Shown: positions 16,412-25,713, counted from the stretch's first letter. The stretch is 64,000 bases of DNA from Ruegeria atlantica (GCF_001458195.1 NZ_CYPU01000006.1:62001-126000), one strand, 5' to 3'. Numbers and translations: made by a program. Notes: generated by a model from the sequence alone, not told the origin.

Positions 16412-16485
16412 GATCCAATACTATCTGTTGTGACGCCCGGCTTGATTGGCTACACTCAATCCTGAGGATAGAGCGGTAGAGAACA

Positions 16486-17235
16486 ATGACGGAAAAAGTC
16501 GTGAACGGCAGAGTAGAGGACGTGCTGTCCTCGATCAAACGGCTGGTCGGTGAAAGAGGTGAACAAACCTCGGAGCCGACGCCTTCAATCGCCCGCAAGC
16601 CCGGGCGATTGGTGCTGACCGATGCATTGCGGGTCGGCGGAACATCCAGCATTCAGGACGGCCCGGAGAATGAAGCCGAGGCCAAAGAAGGTTACACGGT
16701 CGACGCGTCGGTCAAGCCGATGCTTCTGCGCGCGTGTGACGTCATAGATCGTGAAGATTCCGCCAACAAAGAACAGGCCAAAAACCCGACCAACAGTCTG
16801 GGCGCAAAGATCGAAGCCCTAGAGGCGGCGATTGCACGCACTGAGGACCAGTGGGAGCCGGATGGCGACAGCGAAGACGAGTATTCCGGCACTCCTGCGA
16901 AAGCCCTTGAGTTCAGCGTGCGCAAAGATTTTTCGGATACCGAGGGAAAGAAAGCCGAACCAAATCAGGCAAAGGCTAAAGAAGCCGTGGCGACGACCAA
17001 GGCAACTTTCGTTCGCGACCCCGAGGTGATCGCCGCACCACTTGTTCACCCCGTCGAGGCAGCAGCGGAAGAGTCAGCAATAGCTGGCATAAGCGAAGAC
17101 GCATTGCGCAAAATGATCGCCGAAGTTGTACGTAAAGAGTTGCAGGGTGTTTTGGGCGAACGCATCACTCGCAACGTCCGCAAGATGGTTCGGCGCGAAT
17201 TATACAAGGCCCTGGCCGAGCAGGGCCTCGAGTAG
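16486..17235 (+). CDS. PopZ-like (DUF2497-type layout) acidic scaffold protein
   Basis: A 249-aa protein. Near the N-terminus VEDVLSSIKRLVGE matches the short helix that opens PopZ/DUF2497 proteins (EEILASIRRIISE in Caulobacter). A GRLVLTDALRV box is followed by a long charged, Pro/Glu/Ala-rich linker, and the C-terminal about 40 residues form amphipathic helices (LRKMIAEVVRKELQGVL, then RKMVRRELYKALAEQ). This is the order of PopZ: recruiting helix, disordered acidic linker, oligomerising helices. If so, it would be a cell-pole organiser. Its end faces cobQ with only 3 bp between. Confidence 0.6.
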   Translation: MTEKVVNGRVEDVLSSIKRLVGERGEQTSEPTPSIARKPGRLVLTDALRVGGTSSIQDGPENEAEAKEGYTVDASVKPMLLRACDVIDREDSANKEQAKNPTNSLGAKIEALEAAIARTEDQWEPDGDSEDEYSGTPAKALEFSVRKDFSDTEGKKAEPNQAKAKEAVATTKATFVRDPEVIAAPLVHPVEAAAEESAIAGISEDALRKMIAEVVRKELQGVLGERITRNVRKMVRRELYKALAEQGLE

Positions 17236-17238
17236 CGC

Positions 17239-18696
17239 TCAGGCCCTTTGGGTCGTTTCTGCAAGCGCCAGCAGGCGGTCCAGATCCACATTCTGTTCAA
17301 GGTGATCCGCCAGCGCGTCCAACGTCTCTTCAACCCCGTCTTCATAGGCTAGGTCCGAGGTCACCCCCAACTGCGACAGATAAGATGCGCGGAATGCATC
17401 CGAGCTGAAGATACCATGCAAGTAACTGCCGCGGATACGACCAGAGGCGTTTGAGGCACCTTCAGGCCACCCCTCGACCTCTAGCCAAGCGCGGGCGCAA
17501 TCTGGGCCTTCGGTACGGCCCATGTGGATTTCGTAGCCCGACACCGGTTCTCCTCCGTTAAGGGCGCGGGCAGAAGTGAGCGTTACCTGTTTCTTCCCTG
17601 CCATCACGGTCACAACATCCAGCAGGCCCAACGCTTCAACAGTCCCCGGTTGTCCGTCGACGCCATCCGGATCAGCGATTGTCTTGCCCAGCATTTGATA
17701 GCCGCCGCACAGGCCCAGAACATGGCCGCCCCGGCGGACATGGGCATATATGTCGATATCCCAGCCCTGAGCCCGGAAATAAGCCAGATCGCCGATGGTG
17801 GATTTGCTGCCGGACAGTAGTACCAAATCGGCATCACCGGGCAGGGGGCGTCCTGCTGGCACGATCTCGACCGAGACACCGGGTTCGGCAGACAAAGGGT
17901 CGAGGTCGTCAAAATTTGCCATGCGTTCCAACTGCGGAACGACCACCTTGCAGGCCCCGCCAGAGTGGGACCGGATATCCATCATATCCTCGGCTGGCAG
18001 TTTCCACGCGTCATGGAACCAGGGAACGACACCCAGACAGGGCCATCCGGTACGCGCAGCGATTTCATCGCGACCTTCATTGAAAAGGGATACGTCGCCT
18101 TTGAACCGATTGACGGCAAAACCCCGGATCATCTCCAGATCGCCTGCATCCAATACCGCCTGGGTGCCTACGATCTGAGCAATGACACCCCCGCGGTGAA
18201 TGTCACCTACCAGAACAACGGGTACGCCTGCAGCGCGCGCAAATCCCATATTAGCGATGTCACCCTTGCGCAGGTTGGTTTCGGCCGGGCTGCCCGCGCC
18301 TTCGATCAGGACAAGATCCGCGTCGCTACACAAGCGGTAAAAGCTTTCAAGCGCTGCGCCCAGAAGCTTGGATTTATCCTTGCGGTAATCGCCCGCCTTC
18401 ATCGTGCCGGCCCGTTGGCCCTGAACGATGATCTGAGCACCAGTGTCGGTTTCCGGCTTCAGCAGAATCGGGTTCATGTCTGTATGCGTAGCACGCCGCG
18501 CCGCCAGGGCTTGCAGGGCCTGCGCGCGCCCGATCTCGCCGCCATTTTCGGTGACGGCGGCATTGTTCGACATGTTCTGTGGTTTGAACGGTGCAACACG
18601 TAACCCGCGCCGGGTGAAAGCCCGCGCCAGACCGGCCACTAGAACCGATTTTCCGACATTGCTGCCGGTGCCCTGAATCATGATGGACCGAACCAT
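17239..18696 (-). CDS. cobQ: CobQ, cobyric acid synthase
   Basis: Glutamine-dependent amidation of adenosylcobyrinic acid a,c-diamide at four side chains. The 485-aa protein has an N-terminal P-loop-like ATPase domain ([18 protein letters not shown], residues 5-22) and a C-terminal triad-type glutaminase domain with [11 protein letters not shown] near residue 330 and SYLHGIF. Start MVRSIMIQG has AGGAG 9 nt upstream; an in-frame upstream ATG lacks one. It lies 8 kb from the main cob operon with no riboswitch of its own visible. Confidence 0.95.
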   Translation of the reverse strand: MVRSIMIQGTGSNVGKSVLVAGLARAFTRRGLRVAPFKPQNMSNNAAVTENGGEIGRAQALQALAARRATHTDMNPILLKPETDTGAQIIVQGQRAGTMKAGDYRKDKSKLLGAALESFYRLCSDADLVLIEGAGSPAETNLRKGDIANMGFARAAGVPVVLVGDIHRGGVIAQIVGTQAVLDAGDLEMIRGFAVNRFKGDVSLFNEGRDEIAARTGWPCLGVVPWFHDAWKLPAEDMMDIRSHSGGACKVVVPQLERMANFDDLDPLSAEPGVSVEIVPAGRPLPGDADLVLLSGSKSTIGDLAYFRAQGWDIDIYAHVRRGGHVLGLCGGYQMLGKTIADPDGVDGQPGTVEALGLLDVVTVMAGKKQVTLTSARALNGGEPVSGYEIHMGRTEGPDCARAWLEVEGWPEGASNASGRIRGSYLHGIFSSDAFRASYLSQLGVTSDLAYEDGVEETLDALADHLEQNVDLDRLLALAETTQRA

Positions 18697-18756
18697 GGCC
18701 TGTCTCCTATGTTGACGCGCAGATGACCTGATTTGCGGGCAAAGGAAAAGCCAAAG

Positions 18757-19326
18757 TTGAACACGCCAGCGCATCTTTTGATCGGAGCTGCCGCCTTTGC
18801 CCGCCCAGCTCAGGGACGTATCCTGTGGGCCGCTCTGTTGGGTTCGCTATTGCCGGACCTGTCGCTTTACCTGATGGCGGGCACGTCCCTTTACGTACTT
18901 GGGATTCCACCAAGCGTGGTCTTCGACCAGCTTTATTTTTCCGACGGCTGGCAGACCGTGTTTGCGATCGACAATTCCTTTGTTCTTTGGGGAGGTGCCT
19001 TGCTTGTCGGGGTATGGATGCGCTGGAAGGTCTGGACCGTTGGGGCGTCCGCCGGGTTGCTGCATCTTTCGATGGATTTTCTGCTACATGCCGGGGATGG
19101 GCGGCCGCAGTTCTGGCCATTCAGCAATTGGGTGTTTCATAGCCCCATCAGCTATTGGGACAGCACGCATCACGCTTTGTGGGTGGCACCAATTTCGGCC
19201 GTGCTTTGTGTCGCGTGTTACGCCGTTTTGTGGCGTCGCGGCATGCCCATCTGGGCGAAAGCGTTCTTTGCCGTGCTGCTGATGGCCGAACTGTGGGTCG
19301 CGCGGCAGTGGCTGTTGTTCTTTTGA
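18757..19326 (+). CDS. Multi-span membrane protein next to cobQ
   Basis: A 189-aa protein with about four membrane spans. It starts [16 protein letters not shown] from a TTG codon with AGGA about 10 nt upstream; another in-frame TTG lies 24 bp earlier. His residues at [19 protein letters not shown] and DSTHHALW could bind metal, as in YdjM/DUF4184-like membrane proteins. It is divergent from cobQ, 60 bp apart, and relatives are sometimes mislabelled as CobQ. Function unknown. Confidence 0.65.
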   Translation: MNTPAHLLIGAAAFARPAQGRILWAALLGSLLPDLSLYLMAGTSLYVLGIPPSVVFDQLYFSDGWQTVFAIDNSFVLWGGALLVGVWMRWKVWTVGASAGLLHLSMDFLLHAGDGRPQFWPFSNWVFHSPISYWDSTHHALWVAPISAVLCVACYAVLWRRGMPIWAKAFFAVLLMAELWVARQWLLFF

Positions 19327-19340
19327 ATGATGGCATAAGA

Positions 19341-19371
19341 AAAGCGCGCTCCCAGTTAGGGAGCGCGCTTT
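19341..19371. terminator. Bidirectional terminator
   Basis: Perfect 13-bp stem AAAGCGCGCTCCC / GGGAGCGCGCTTT with a 5-nt loop (AGTTA) and T-rich flanks on both strands. It sits between the convergent membrane-protein gene and the DUF6280-like gene, serving both. Confidence 0.88.
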
Positions 19372-19393
19372 TTCATGCGGAAGTCACCTTGGA

Positions 19394-19714
19394 TCATGCG
19401 GCTTCTGCTTGTTGGGCCGCGTTGCGACGTTCGCTTTCTTCGCGCGACAGAGCAACCGAGGTGCGCACACCACGTCCAACGAACTCCATCAGTCCGCCAA
19501 CAACGCGCTCATTCGGGTCGATACCCGCGCAGGACAGGACCTCGCGACCATCACGAGAGCGCGCCCAGCGGGCGATTTGTTCCGGACCATTGCCATATTT
19601 TTTGTCATCGGCAATAGCGTCATCCAGCGCAGCCAGTACGACAGCCGCGAAAAGTTTGCGTGCACGATTGCCTTGCTCGTTGCTAAAGGCAGTGCCGTCA
19701 ACGAAATCTCTCAT
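19394..19714 (-). CDS. DUF6280-like small protein
   Basis: A 106-aa predicted helical, soluble protein with AAGGA upstream of the ATG. Conserved-looking segments include RKLFAAVVLAALDDAIAD, KKYGNGPEQIARWARSRDG and CAGIDPNERV. I recognise it as one of the short conserved proteins of Rhodobacteraceae (DUF6280 type); no function is known. It has its own terminator downstream and probably its own promoter in the 218-bp gap before efp, where I see no gene. Confidence 0.6.
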   Translation of the reverse strand: MRDFVDGTAFSNEQGNRARKLFAAVVLAALDDAIADDKKYGNGPEQIARWARSRDGREVLSCAGIDPNERVVGGLMEFVGRGVRTSVALSREESERRNAAQQAEAA

Positions 19715-19932
19715 CTCGTCTTCCTTGTTGTTCTTGCTCTTGCATTTTCGGCGTGACGGTTCTTATGACCGATTAAGTGCGATTCGGATACACTTAAAAT
19801 GCATAGTTGCGTTGCGTCATTTGCATGGCTTGCTGCAGGTGCAGCGCTAGGTCTCGTCATCTTGTCAGGTGTGTTCCCGCCAGATATAGGAGCGGGAACT
19901 GACGCATCAACCGTTTGTGAAGGATTTAAGTC

Positions 19933-20496
19933 ATGCCCAAGATAAATGGGAACGAAATTCGCCCCGGAAATGTGCTTGAGCATAACGGCGGGCTGTGGGC
20001 CGCAGTCAAAGTTGACCACGTAAAGCCCGGTAAAGGCGGTGCTTTTGCACAGGTCGAACTGCGCAATCTGCGCAATGGCTCGAAGTTGAACGAGCGTTTC
20101 CGCTCGGCTGACAAAGTGGAACGTGTGCGCCTTGAACAGAAAGATCAGCAGTTCCTGTACGAATCTGACGGCATGCTGGTGTTCATGGATTCCGAGACAT
20201 ATGAGCAGATCGAATTGCCTGCGGAACTGCTGGGCGAACGCCGCCCGTTTCTGCAGGACGGCATGACAATTGTCGTCGAATTTTATGAAAGTGAGGCTCT
20301 GAACGCTACGGTGCCTCAGAAAGTGACCTGCAAGATCGTTGAGACCGAGCCTGTGGTCAAAGGTCAGACCGCCGCGAATTCGTTCAAGCCGGCCATTCTG
20401 GACAATGGTGTCAAAGTCATGGTGCCGCCATTCGTCGGTCAGGATGAGATGATCGTGGTGAACACCGAAACCATGGATTATTCCGAACGCGCCTAA
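19933..20496 (+). CDS. efp: Elongation factor P
   Basis: Relieves ribosome stalling at polyproline stretches by binding between P and E sites. The 187-aa length and three-barrel layout are standard: KOW-like N-domain with [14 protein letters not shown], where the Lys in the PGKGG loop is the residue that is modified in many bacteria, then two OB domains ([14 protein letters not shown] and the C-terminal [16 protein letters not shown]). No EpmA-like enzyme is in the window. Confidence 0.96.
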   Translation: MPKINGNEIRPGNVLEHNGGLWAAVKVDHVKPGKGGAFAQVELRNLRNGSKLNERFRSADKVERVRLEQKDQQFLYESDGMLVFMDSETYEQIELPAELLGERRPFLQDGMTIVVEFYESEALNATVPQKVTCKIVETEPVVKGQTAANSFKPAILDNGVKVMVPPFVGQDEMIVVNTETMDYSERA

Positions 20497-20520
20497 CCAC
20501 GCGTTTGCCAGAGTAAAGAA

Positions 20521-20549
20521 AAACCGCGTGGACCCGTGCCGCGCGGTTT
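20521..20549. terminator. Bidirectional terminator between efp and the ABC membrane gene
   Basis: Stem AAACCGCG (20521-20528) with CGCGGTTT (20542-20549) around a 13-nt loop. On the minus strand it is followed by TTTTTC, a good T-run for the ABC gene; the plus side is weaker. Confidence 0.75.
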
Positions 20550-20554
20550 AATTG

Positions 20555-21499
20555 TCAGCTGCCCCGTCTGATTTGGCGATACCGTTCGGGGTTAGGGCCA
20601 AACAGTTCAAGCATCAGTTCATACTTGATGCGATTGGCGCTGACCTGCCGGTAAAAGGCGATCAGGAATGCCGTGGGGCCCTGAATGCGGCTGAGGCCGC
20701 TTGTGGCGGCGACCACAGTGCCGACATCCGTTTTCCCGTTCAGAACCAAATAGCCACCCAACATCAGGACGCCGACGGTTCCGGCTCCGTTTATGACGCT
20801 CAGTAGAAACTTGGCCGAAAGCTTCCAGATGAACATCTTGCGCCGTGTTTCATAGATCTCGTCGAACTGCGCCTCAACCTCGCGCGCGATTTCGTTGATC
20901 CGCTCGACATTCAGCATATCGTTGGCTCCGCGTAATATCCGGACACGTTCGGCGACAAACACGTTCACCTTGCGTTGGGATACCAGCACGATGATGATCT
21001 GCGGCACGATCATCGAAAAGGCGATCATGCCCAGCCCGGGTTGCGTTGATGAGATATAGCCGATGACACTGATCAACGTGCCGATCTGAACGACCGGGTC
21101 CGAGAAAGCGCCGCCCGCGAATTTCCCCAGCTCTTCTGCCTCGGCTGAAATCGCCGTGGTCATCGTGCCCTTGCGCATCGTTTCGCCCGAAACATTGATA
21201 TCTGAGGCGCGCAGCAGCAGCCTTTGGCGGATCATGCGGATCAGATCTTCGCCCAACGTTCCTGCGCGATAGCTCAAAAGCCACTTTAGGCCGAGGCTGA
21301 GTAAGATGACCGACATCATTCCAGCACCCAGGTAGATCAGCTTGTCCGTAGTTACGTCGGCAGAGGTCAGGTGGTTGATGATGTCGCGCTGAAACTCCAG
21401 CGGAACTGCAGCCAGACCCGCGATTGCGATGGACAGAACGATAAGGATGATCTGCCGCCCGGCGCTGGCGCGCCAGATTGCCCTGTATAGCTGGAACAT
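20555..21499 (-). CDS. ABC exporter-type transmembrane domain protein lacking an ATPase domain
   Basis: A 314-aa protein with the arrangement of a type I ABC exporter membrane domain: paired spans at about 17-37 and 58-77, RAGTLGEDLIRMIRQRLL coupling helix, spans near 130-180, and a last pair around 245-270. It ends at QIRRGS, before any Walker A or ABC signature. Neighbouring genes encode no ATPase. Either an ATPase is supplied elsewhere or this is a split or decayed exporter. Its stop is 5 bp from the shared terminator. Confidence 0.75.
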   Translation of the reverse strand: MFQLYRAIWRASAGRQIILIVLSIAIAGLAAVPLEFQRDIINHLTSADVTTDKLIYLGAGMMSVILLSLGLKWLLSYRAGTLGEDLIRMIRQRLLLRASDINVSGETMRKGTMTTAISAEAEELGKFAGGAFSDPVVQIGTLISVIGYISSTQPGLGMIAFSMIVPQIIIVLVSQRKVNVFVAERVRILRGANDMLNVERINEIAREVEAQFDEIYETRRKMFIWKLSAKFLLSVINGAGTVGVLMLGGYLVLNGKTDVGTVVAATSGLSRIQGPTAFLIAFYRQVSANRIKYELMLELFGPNPERYRQIRRGS

Positions 21500-21605
21500 A
21501 CGTGCATCCGGATTGCTGAATTCAAACCAGTGTGACAGCGCACTTGGCTATGTTCAAACCACACCAATTCAGTCGGTTGCTCAGCCGTGCCGGTTCGGCA
21601 ACACG

Positions 21606-22343
21606 TCAAGTGTCCAACTGTATGGTGGCGTCACCGGCCTGCATGTCGTCACCCACGCGGTCCAATCGCAAATAGGCGATCCCGCGGCCATTGGATTGGG
21701 TGAACAATGTACCGGCCGGTTTTCCGCCAGAAGTAATTGCAGTTCCAACCGCTGCAGACCCAGTGACGCTAACGCTGCGCAGACCCTTGCGCAGTTCAGT
21801 CTTGTGTTTCATCCGCGCGGTGACTTCTTGCCCGACATAACAGCCTTTCTTGAAGTCCAAGCCATTCAGCGCCTCGAACCCGGCCTCAAGGATATAGCTG
21901 TCGGGGGTCAGTTCGATGCCGGTTTCCGGAATGCAGTGTCGCACGCGGATTTCATCCCAATCTGTACCGTCGTCGCTTTCCGCACCCGCCGAATAAGCCC
22001 GCCACCCCATGTCCGGGTGCCTTGGGTCGGGCAGGGCACCTTCGGGCGCAGGGCCAGTACCGCGCTGCAGGCTCAGGCCGCTGTCTTCGATGCTGACATC
22101 CGCACGCAGCTTGTACATGCCCAACCGTTTGGCCAATCCATCGGCAAGGCCTTCGGCAACATCCAGCAAAACCGCGTCACCCTCGCGCTTCAGGAAGAAG
22201 TCCGCCAGGTATTTGCCTTGTGGGGTCAGCAGGGCGGCGTAGACCAGCCCATTGTCCAACCCTGCGATGTCGTTGGTGATCAACCCTTGAAGAAAGCTGT
22301 CGGTGTCCGAGCCGCTCAGGCGCAATATACGGCGGTTGGGCAT
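21606..22343 (-). CDS. ygfZ: YgfZ-type folate-binding protein (Fe-S cluster maintenance)
   Basis: Tetrahydrofolate-binding GcvT-fold protein that supports iron-sulfur enzymes such as MiaB. The 245-aa protein carries the diagnostic KKGCYVGQEVTARMKHK motif near residue 170, with the conserved Cys. The N-terminal FLQGLITNDI block is also typical. Monocistronic; divergent from the glycosyltransferase 75 bp away. Confidence 0.9.
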   Translation of the reverse strand: MPNRRILRLSGSDTDSFLQGLITNDIAGLDNGLVYAALLTPQGKYLADFFLKREGDAVLLDVAEGLADGLAKRLGMYKLRADVSIEDSGLSLQRGTGPAPEGALPDPRHPDMGWRAYSAGAESDDGTDWDEIRVRHCIPETGIELTPDSYILEAGFEALNGLDFKKGCYVGQEVTARMKHKTELRKGLRSVSVTGSAAVGTAITSGGKPAGTLFTQSNGRGIAYLRLDRVGDDMQAGDATIQLDT

Positions 22344-22417
22344 CTGGGTTGTCCTCGTCTTTTCCTCGGACCTCGTGATATAGGGGTTTCCGCTGCCATG
22401 ACCAGAGGGTTTCCGCC

Positions 22418-23092
22418 GTGCCTGCGCCGATTAGCATCGTTATCCCGACCCTGAATTCGAACGGGAACCTTCCCGCGACCCTTGCGGCCTTGATGGAGGG
22501 CCTACATGCGGGGCTGATCCGCGAATTGATCGTCTCGGACGGTGGGTCGACTGATCAGACTTTAAAGATTGCAGATGAGGCCGGGGCTGAGATCGTGACC
22601 GGGCCACCTTCGCGCGGGGGGCAATTGGCCAGAGGATGCACCGCAGCCAAAGGGGACTGGCTGCTTGTTTTGCATGCCGACACGGTTTTGCAAGCGGGGT
22701 GGAGCAAGGTTGTAGGCGACCACCTTGGCACTGGAACTCCGGCGGCGTTTCGTCTGGCGTTTCGGGCATCAGGCTTTGCGCCGGCATGGGTGGCGGGTTG
22801 GGCCAATCTACGCAGTCGCCTGCTTGGCCTGCCATATGGCGATCAGGGCCTGTTGGTCCCGAGTGAGATGTATCGAAAGGCGGGGGGCTTTCCCGATCAA
22901 CCCTTGATGGAGGACGTCGCTTTGGTCCGCAGCTTGCGCGGCATCACTTTGCTGCCCAGCCGGGCAGTTACGAGCGCGGATCGCTATGAGCGTGCGGGCT
23001 GGTTGCGTCGGGGAGGGCGGAACCTGTGGACTCTGACGCGGTATTTTCTGGGCGCAGATCCTGCGAAGCTGGCGCAGGACTATCGGCACTGA
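22418..23092 (+). CDS. Family 2 glycosyltransferase, TIGR04283 type
   Basis: A 224-aa GT-A fold enzyme. SIVIPTLNSNGNLPATLAAL at the N-terminus, IVSDGGSTDQT, and the metal-binding HADT (DxD equivalent) near residue 85 define it. The late LMEDVALVRSLR is the acceptor-side motif. The start is GTG with GAGGG about 9 nt upstream. Members often pair with a second short glycosyltransferase, not present here. Its last 125 bp overlap the end of the convergent membrane gene. Confidence 0.85.
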   Translation: MPAPISIVIPTLNSNGNLPATLAALMEGLHAGLIRELIVSDGGSTDQTLKIADEAGAEIVTGPPSRGGQLARGCTAAKGDWLLVLHADTVLQAGWSKVVGDHLGTGTPAAFRLAFRASGFAPAWVAGWANLRSRLLGLPYGDQGLLVPSEMYRKAGGFPDQPLMEDVALVRSLRGITLLPSRAVTSADRYERAGWLRRGGRNLWTLTRYFLGADPAKLAQDYRH

Positions 23093-23855
23093 GCGACGCG
23101 CGCAGCTCAACCACGGACTTGCCCAGCCGGAACGGCGCCGCGAAACTGACCAGACATAACGCGATGATCTGCAGCACAAGTATATGGGCATTGTCTTGCA
23201 GGTATTCCCATTCGTCCTTCAACTTGCCGACCTGTTCCACCAGATCATCATAGCTTTGCGCCAGGATCAGATAGTCTCCGGCAATCGCGGGAACCTTGCG
23301 GCGCATGTTGTCGATCGCGGCCTGTGTCATGTCGTCCAGAGTGGTAAAGACAAGGAATTGATCGATGTTGAACGCATCAGCCTTGTCGGCCATTGCGCGC
23401 ATTTCGTCCTGTTCGTCTCTTGCCTGACTGCCAAACAAAAAATGCAGCCCCTGCAGTGGCGCGACCTCATTTGTGACTGCGATAAATAATGGCAGGTCGG
23501 CATTGCTGGCGGTTGAGGCCGACAGGAATTCGACCTTTTCGCACAGAATAGCAGTATCCGGGTCAAAGGCCGGATCGCAAAACCGCAGCCGGAACCGCGC
23601 GGCATCGCGGTCAAAGGCCAGCCCGGCAGCGTAAGCCACGTCTATCTGGCGGTCCAGTCGCGAGCTATCCGAAGTGTAAAGCCCGGCCAAAACCGCGACC
23701 AGCGCGCCAACGCCGCCCAGTACAACCCAGACGAGGTCCGCGAGTTTCCAGGCACGATGCCCGGCGGGCTTACGGAAAAGAAAGGCGGTGCCAATCAATC
23801 CAATCAGAAAGAATAGGATCAAAAGCGGCAGTTGGTTTTGGGTCACGAAACTCAT
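22968..23855 (-). CDS. Membrane protein of unknown function
   Basis: A 295-aa protein starting MSFVTQNQLPLLILFF. Two N-terminal spans (about 8-26 and 40-60), a periplasmic region of some 170 residues with two Cys (RFCDP and ILCEK), a third span (ILVLQIIALCLVSFAAPF) and a Pro/Ser-rich cytoplasmic tail. The tail-coding part (about the last 40 codons) lies antisense over the end of the glycosyltransferase. No family recognised. Confidence 0.6.
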   Translation of the reverse strand: MSFVTQNQLPLLILFFLIGLIGTAFLFRKPAGHRAWKLADLVWVVLGGVGALVAVLAGLYTSDSSRLDRQIDVAYAAGLAFDRDAARFRLRFCDPAFDPDTAILCEKVEFLSASTASNADLPLFIAVTNEVAPLQGLHFLFGSQARDEQDEMRAMADKADAFNIDQFLVFTTLDDMTQAAIDNMRRKVPAIAGDYLILAQSYDDLVEQVGKLKDEWEYLQDNAHILVLQIIALCLVSFAAPFRLGKSVVELRASLSADSPAPASQDLRPENTASESTGSALPDATSPHAHSDPRS

Positions 23856-23933
23856 GCCTTCAAAGTGACGGCCTGCTATGCGGCTGGCAACACTCCTCAC
23901 GCTCAGTTGTTCCGCTTGGGTGGTAAAACGCTG

Positions 23934-24821
23934 TTATGAGCCCGAGCTTTGGCCGAATTTTCGGAACAGTTTGGTGCGGTCAAAGGCCTGTTCCAGCTCA
24001 TCTGTGCGCTCTTTAACCGAATCCCACAGCCTTTCCTGTACTTCGGCGATGACGCATTCCATCAAAACCAGAATGGCTGCCATTGAATCCCACGCCGACG
24101 GCACGGCAATGCGCGCCGCAAAGGTGTGTTTGGCCAGCCGATGAATGGGTGAGCGCCACTGATCGGTGAACAGAACAATTTCAGCCTCGCGTTCGTGGCA
24201 CAGCTGGCCGATCAGCAGAGATGCGTTTTCATATCGGCGAACATCCAGCGCGATCAGCACATCGTCTTTGCGTACGTCCAGCAAGTCATGTGTCCATGAT
24301 GCTGCAACGGGCAGCAGCCGCACGTCGGGGCGGATCATCTGCAGGTGCAGGTACAGGTATTGGGCCAGCGTGCCGGTTATGCGGCCACCGGTAATAAAGA
24401 TGCGCCGGTTGGGATCACATAACAAGTTGCAAAAACTGTCGAATTCGTCTGGATCGACCTCATCAATCGTGCGTTTCTGATTGGCGAGTGTCTGTTGGGA
24501 ATACCGGTTCAGGATATGCTCTTCAGGCAGGTCGTTCTGCCACAAGTCACGTTTGGCGACCGGTCCCGAGATCATCTCTTTCACTTCGCCCCGCAGGGCG
24601 GCCTGAAACTGCGGATAACCTTGAAACCCGGTCTTTTGCAGCATCCGCGCAACTGTCGTGGTGGACACCGAGGCCGCGCTGGCCAGTTCGGTGATGCTGC
24701 CGAGACCGGCCATAGGGTAGTCGTCCAGCAATACACTGACCAGTTGACGCTCGGATGGGGTCATCTTGTCTTTGTGGGCCAGCAGCCTGTCCGTCACCCG
24801 CACGCGGCGTTCCTCCTGCAT
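23934..24821 (-). CDS. MurR/RpiR family transcriptional regulator
   Basis: A 295-aa regulator: N-terminal HTH_6 domain (residues 1-80, with SITELASAASVSTTTVARMLQKTGF) and a SIS sugar-phosphate-type domain (about 125-260, RRIFITGGRITGTLAQYL). It is divergent from the catabolic block beginning at 24958 and the palindrome in between is a fitting operator, so it is likely the local repressor or activator. The ligand is unknown; RpiR members also sense non-sugar effectors. Confidence 0.9.
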   Translation of the reverse strand: MQEERRVRVTDRLLAHKDKMTPSERQLVSVLLDDYPMAGLGSITELASAASVSTTTVARMLQKTGFQGYPQFQAALRGEVKEMISGPVAKRDLWQNDLPEEHILNRYSQQTLANQKRTIDEVDPDEFDSFCNLLCDPNRRIFITGGRITGTLAQYLYLHLQMIRPDVRLLPVAASWTHDLLDVRKDDVLIALDVRRYENASLLIGQLCHEREAEIVLFTDQWRSPIHRLAKHTFAARIAVPSAWDSMAAILVLMECVIAEVQERLWDSVKERTDELEQAFDRTKLFRKFGQSSGS

Positions 24822-24889
24822 CTTTTCGATCTTAGTGTGAATAATTTTTCAGCAAGATCAAGAGTGGTGAAATTTAAACAGGAAAAATA

Positions 24890-24926
24890 TTGACAGGTTA
24901 AGGTCTCTTGTGGAAATTTTTCCACA
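24890..24926 (+). promoter_or_regulatory. Predicted promoter with RpiR-type palindromic operator
   Basis: A perfect TTGACA (24890-24895) is followed after 17 bp by GAAATT (24913-24918). Over this -10 lies an 18-bp perfect palindrome, TGTGGAAA-TT-TTTCCACA (24909-24926). GGAAA/TTTCC inverted repeats are typical targets of RpiR proteins. A bound regulator here would block the catabolic block directly. A related GAATAATTTTTC lies at 24838-24850 near the regulator's own start. Confidence 0.65.
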
Positions 24927-24957
24927 CGCATCTTAATTGGAATCGCAAGGCGGTATT

Positions 24958-25713
24958 TTGGACTTCGGAACAGTTGTTCACACGGACACAGTGGATGGTC
25001 CCTATTCGGTAATGCTGGTCTGCGAACACGCGTCCAGCCGTATTCCCGCGTTTTTGGGGGATATGGGATTGCCTGTGGACGCGCTTCAAAGCCACATCGC
25101 GTGGGATCCGGGGGCATTGGCTGTGGCCAAGCTGATGGCGACGCGCCTGTCGGCACCGCTGGTGTATGGCGGGGTGTCCCGGCTGGTCTATGACTGCAAT
25201 CGCCCGCCCGAAGCTGCCGGGGCCATGCCGGCGCGCAGCGAGGACTATCAAATCCCAGCGAATGTCGATCTGTCCGAGGAAGAGCGCGAAAGCAGGATTA
25301 AGAGCATCTACCGGCCCTTCAGCAGGGCGCTGTCTGAACTGATCTCTCAAAATGGGGATACGCTTGAACTTATGGTGACGGTCCACAGCTTTACACCAAT
25401 CTACCATGGTCAGACGCGTGAGGTGGAACTGGGCATATTACACGGGGTGGATGACCGGTTCGCCCGGGCAATGATGACGACAGTACCCGCCGACCAAACC
25501 TATGAGACTCGCTTGAATGAGCCGTATTCGGCGGCGGACGGGGTCGCCCATACCCTTGACGCGCAAGCGCTGCCGAACGGGCTGTTGAACGTCATGATCG
25601 AGATCCGCAATGACTTGATACAAACGCCCAAGCAGCAAGAGGCGATGGCCGATTGCCTGGCGTCATGGACCGCGCGGACCCTTGCAGATTTAAAAAAAGG
25701 GGGCGCGGCGTGA
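24958..25713 (+). CDS. N-formylglutamate amidohydrolase family protein
   Basis: A 251-aa zinc hydrolase of the HutG2/FGase type: LVCEHASSRIP (metal-binding Glu-His) near residue 22 and TVHSFTPIYHG near residue 145 are the signatures. The preferred start is TTG with AAGGCGG just upstream; an in-frame TTG at 24937 lies closer to the operator and lacks a ribosome site. No histidine-degradation genes are nearby. In this context it could release glutamate from an N- or gamma-glutamyl intermediate; that is inference. GTGA overlap with the next gene. Confidence 0.8.
   Translation: MDFGTVVHTDTVDGPYSVMLVCEHASSRIPAFLGDMGLPVDALQSHIAWDPGALAVAKLMATRLSAPLVYGGVSRLVYDCNRPPEAAGAMPARSEDYQIPANVDLSEEERESRIKSIYRPFSRALSELISQNGDTLELMVTVHSFTPIYHGQTREVELGILHGVDDRFARAMMTTVPADQTYETRLNEPYSAADGVAHTLDAQALPNGLLNVMIEIRNDLIQTPKQQEAMADCLASWTARTLADLKKGGAA

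Noticed and set aside
24958-25713. Histidine-utilisation hutG
   Set aside because: No other hut genes are present, and the operon context is a TRAP importer with amine-type enzymes, so a specific hut role is not supported.
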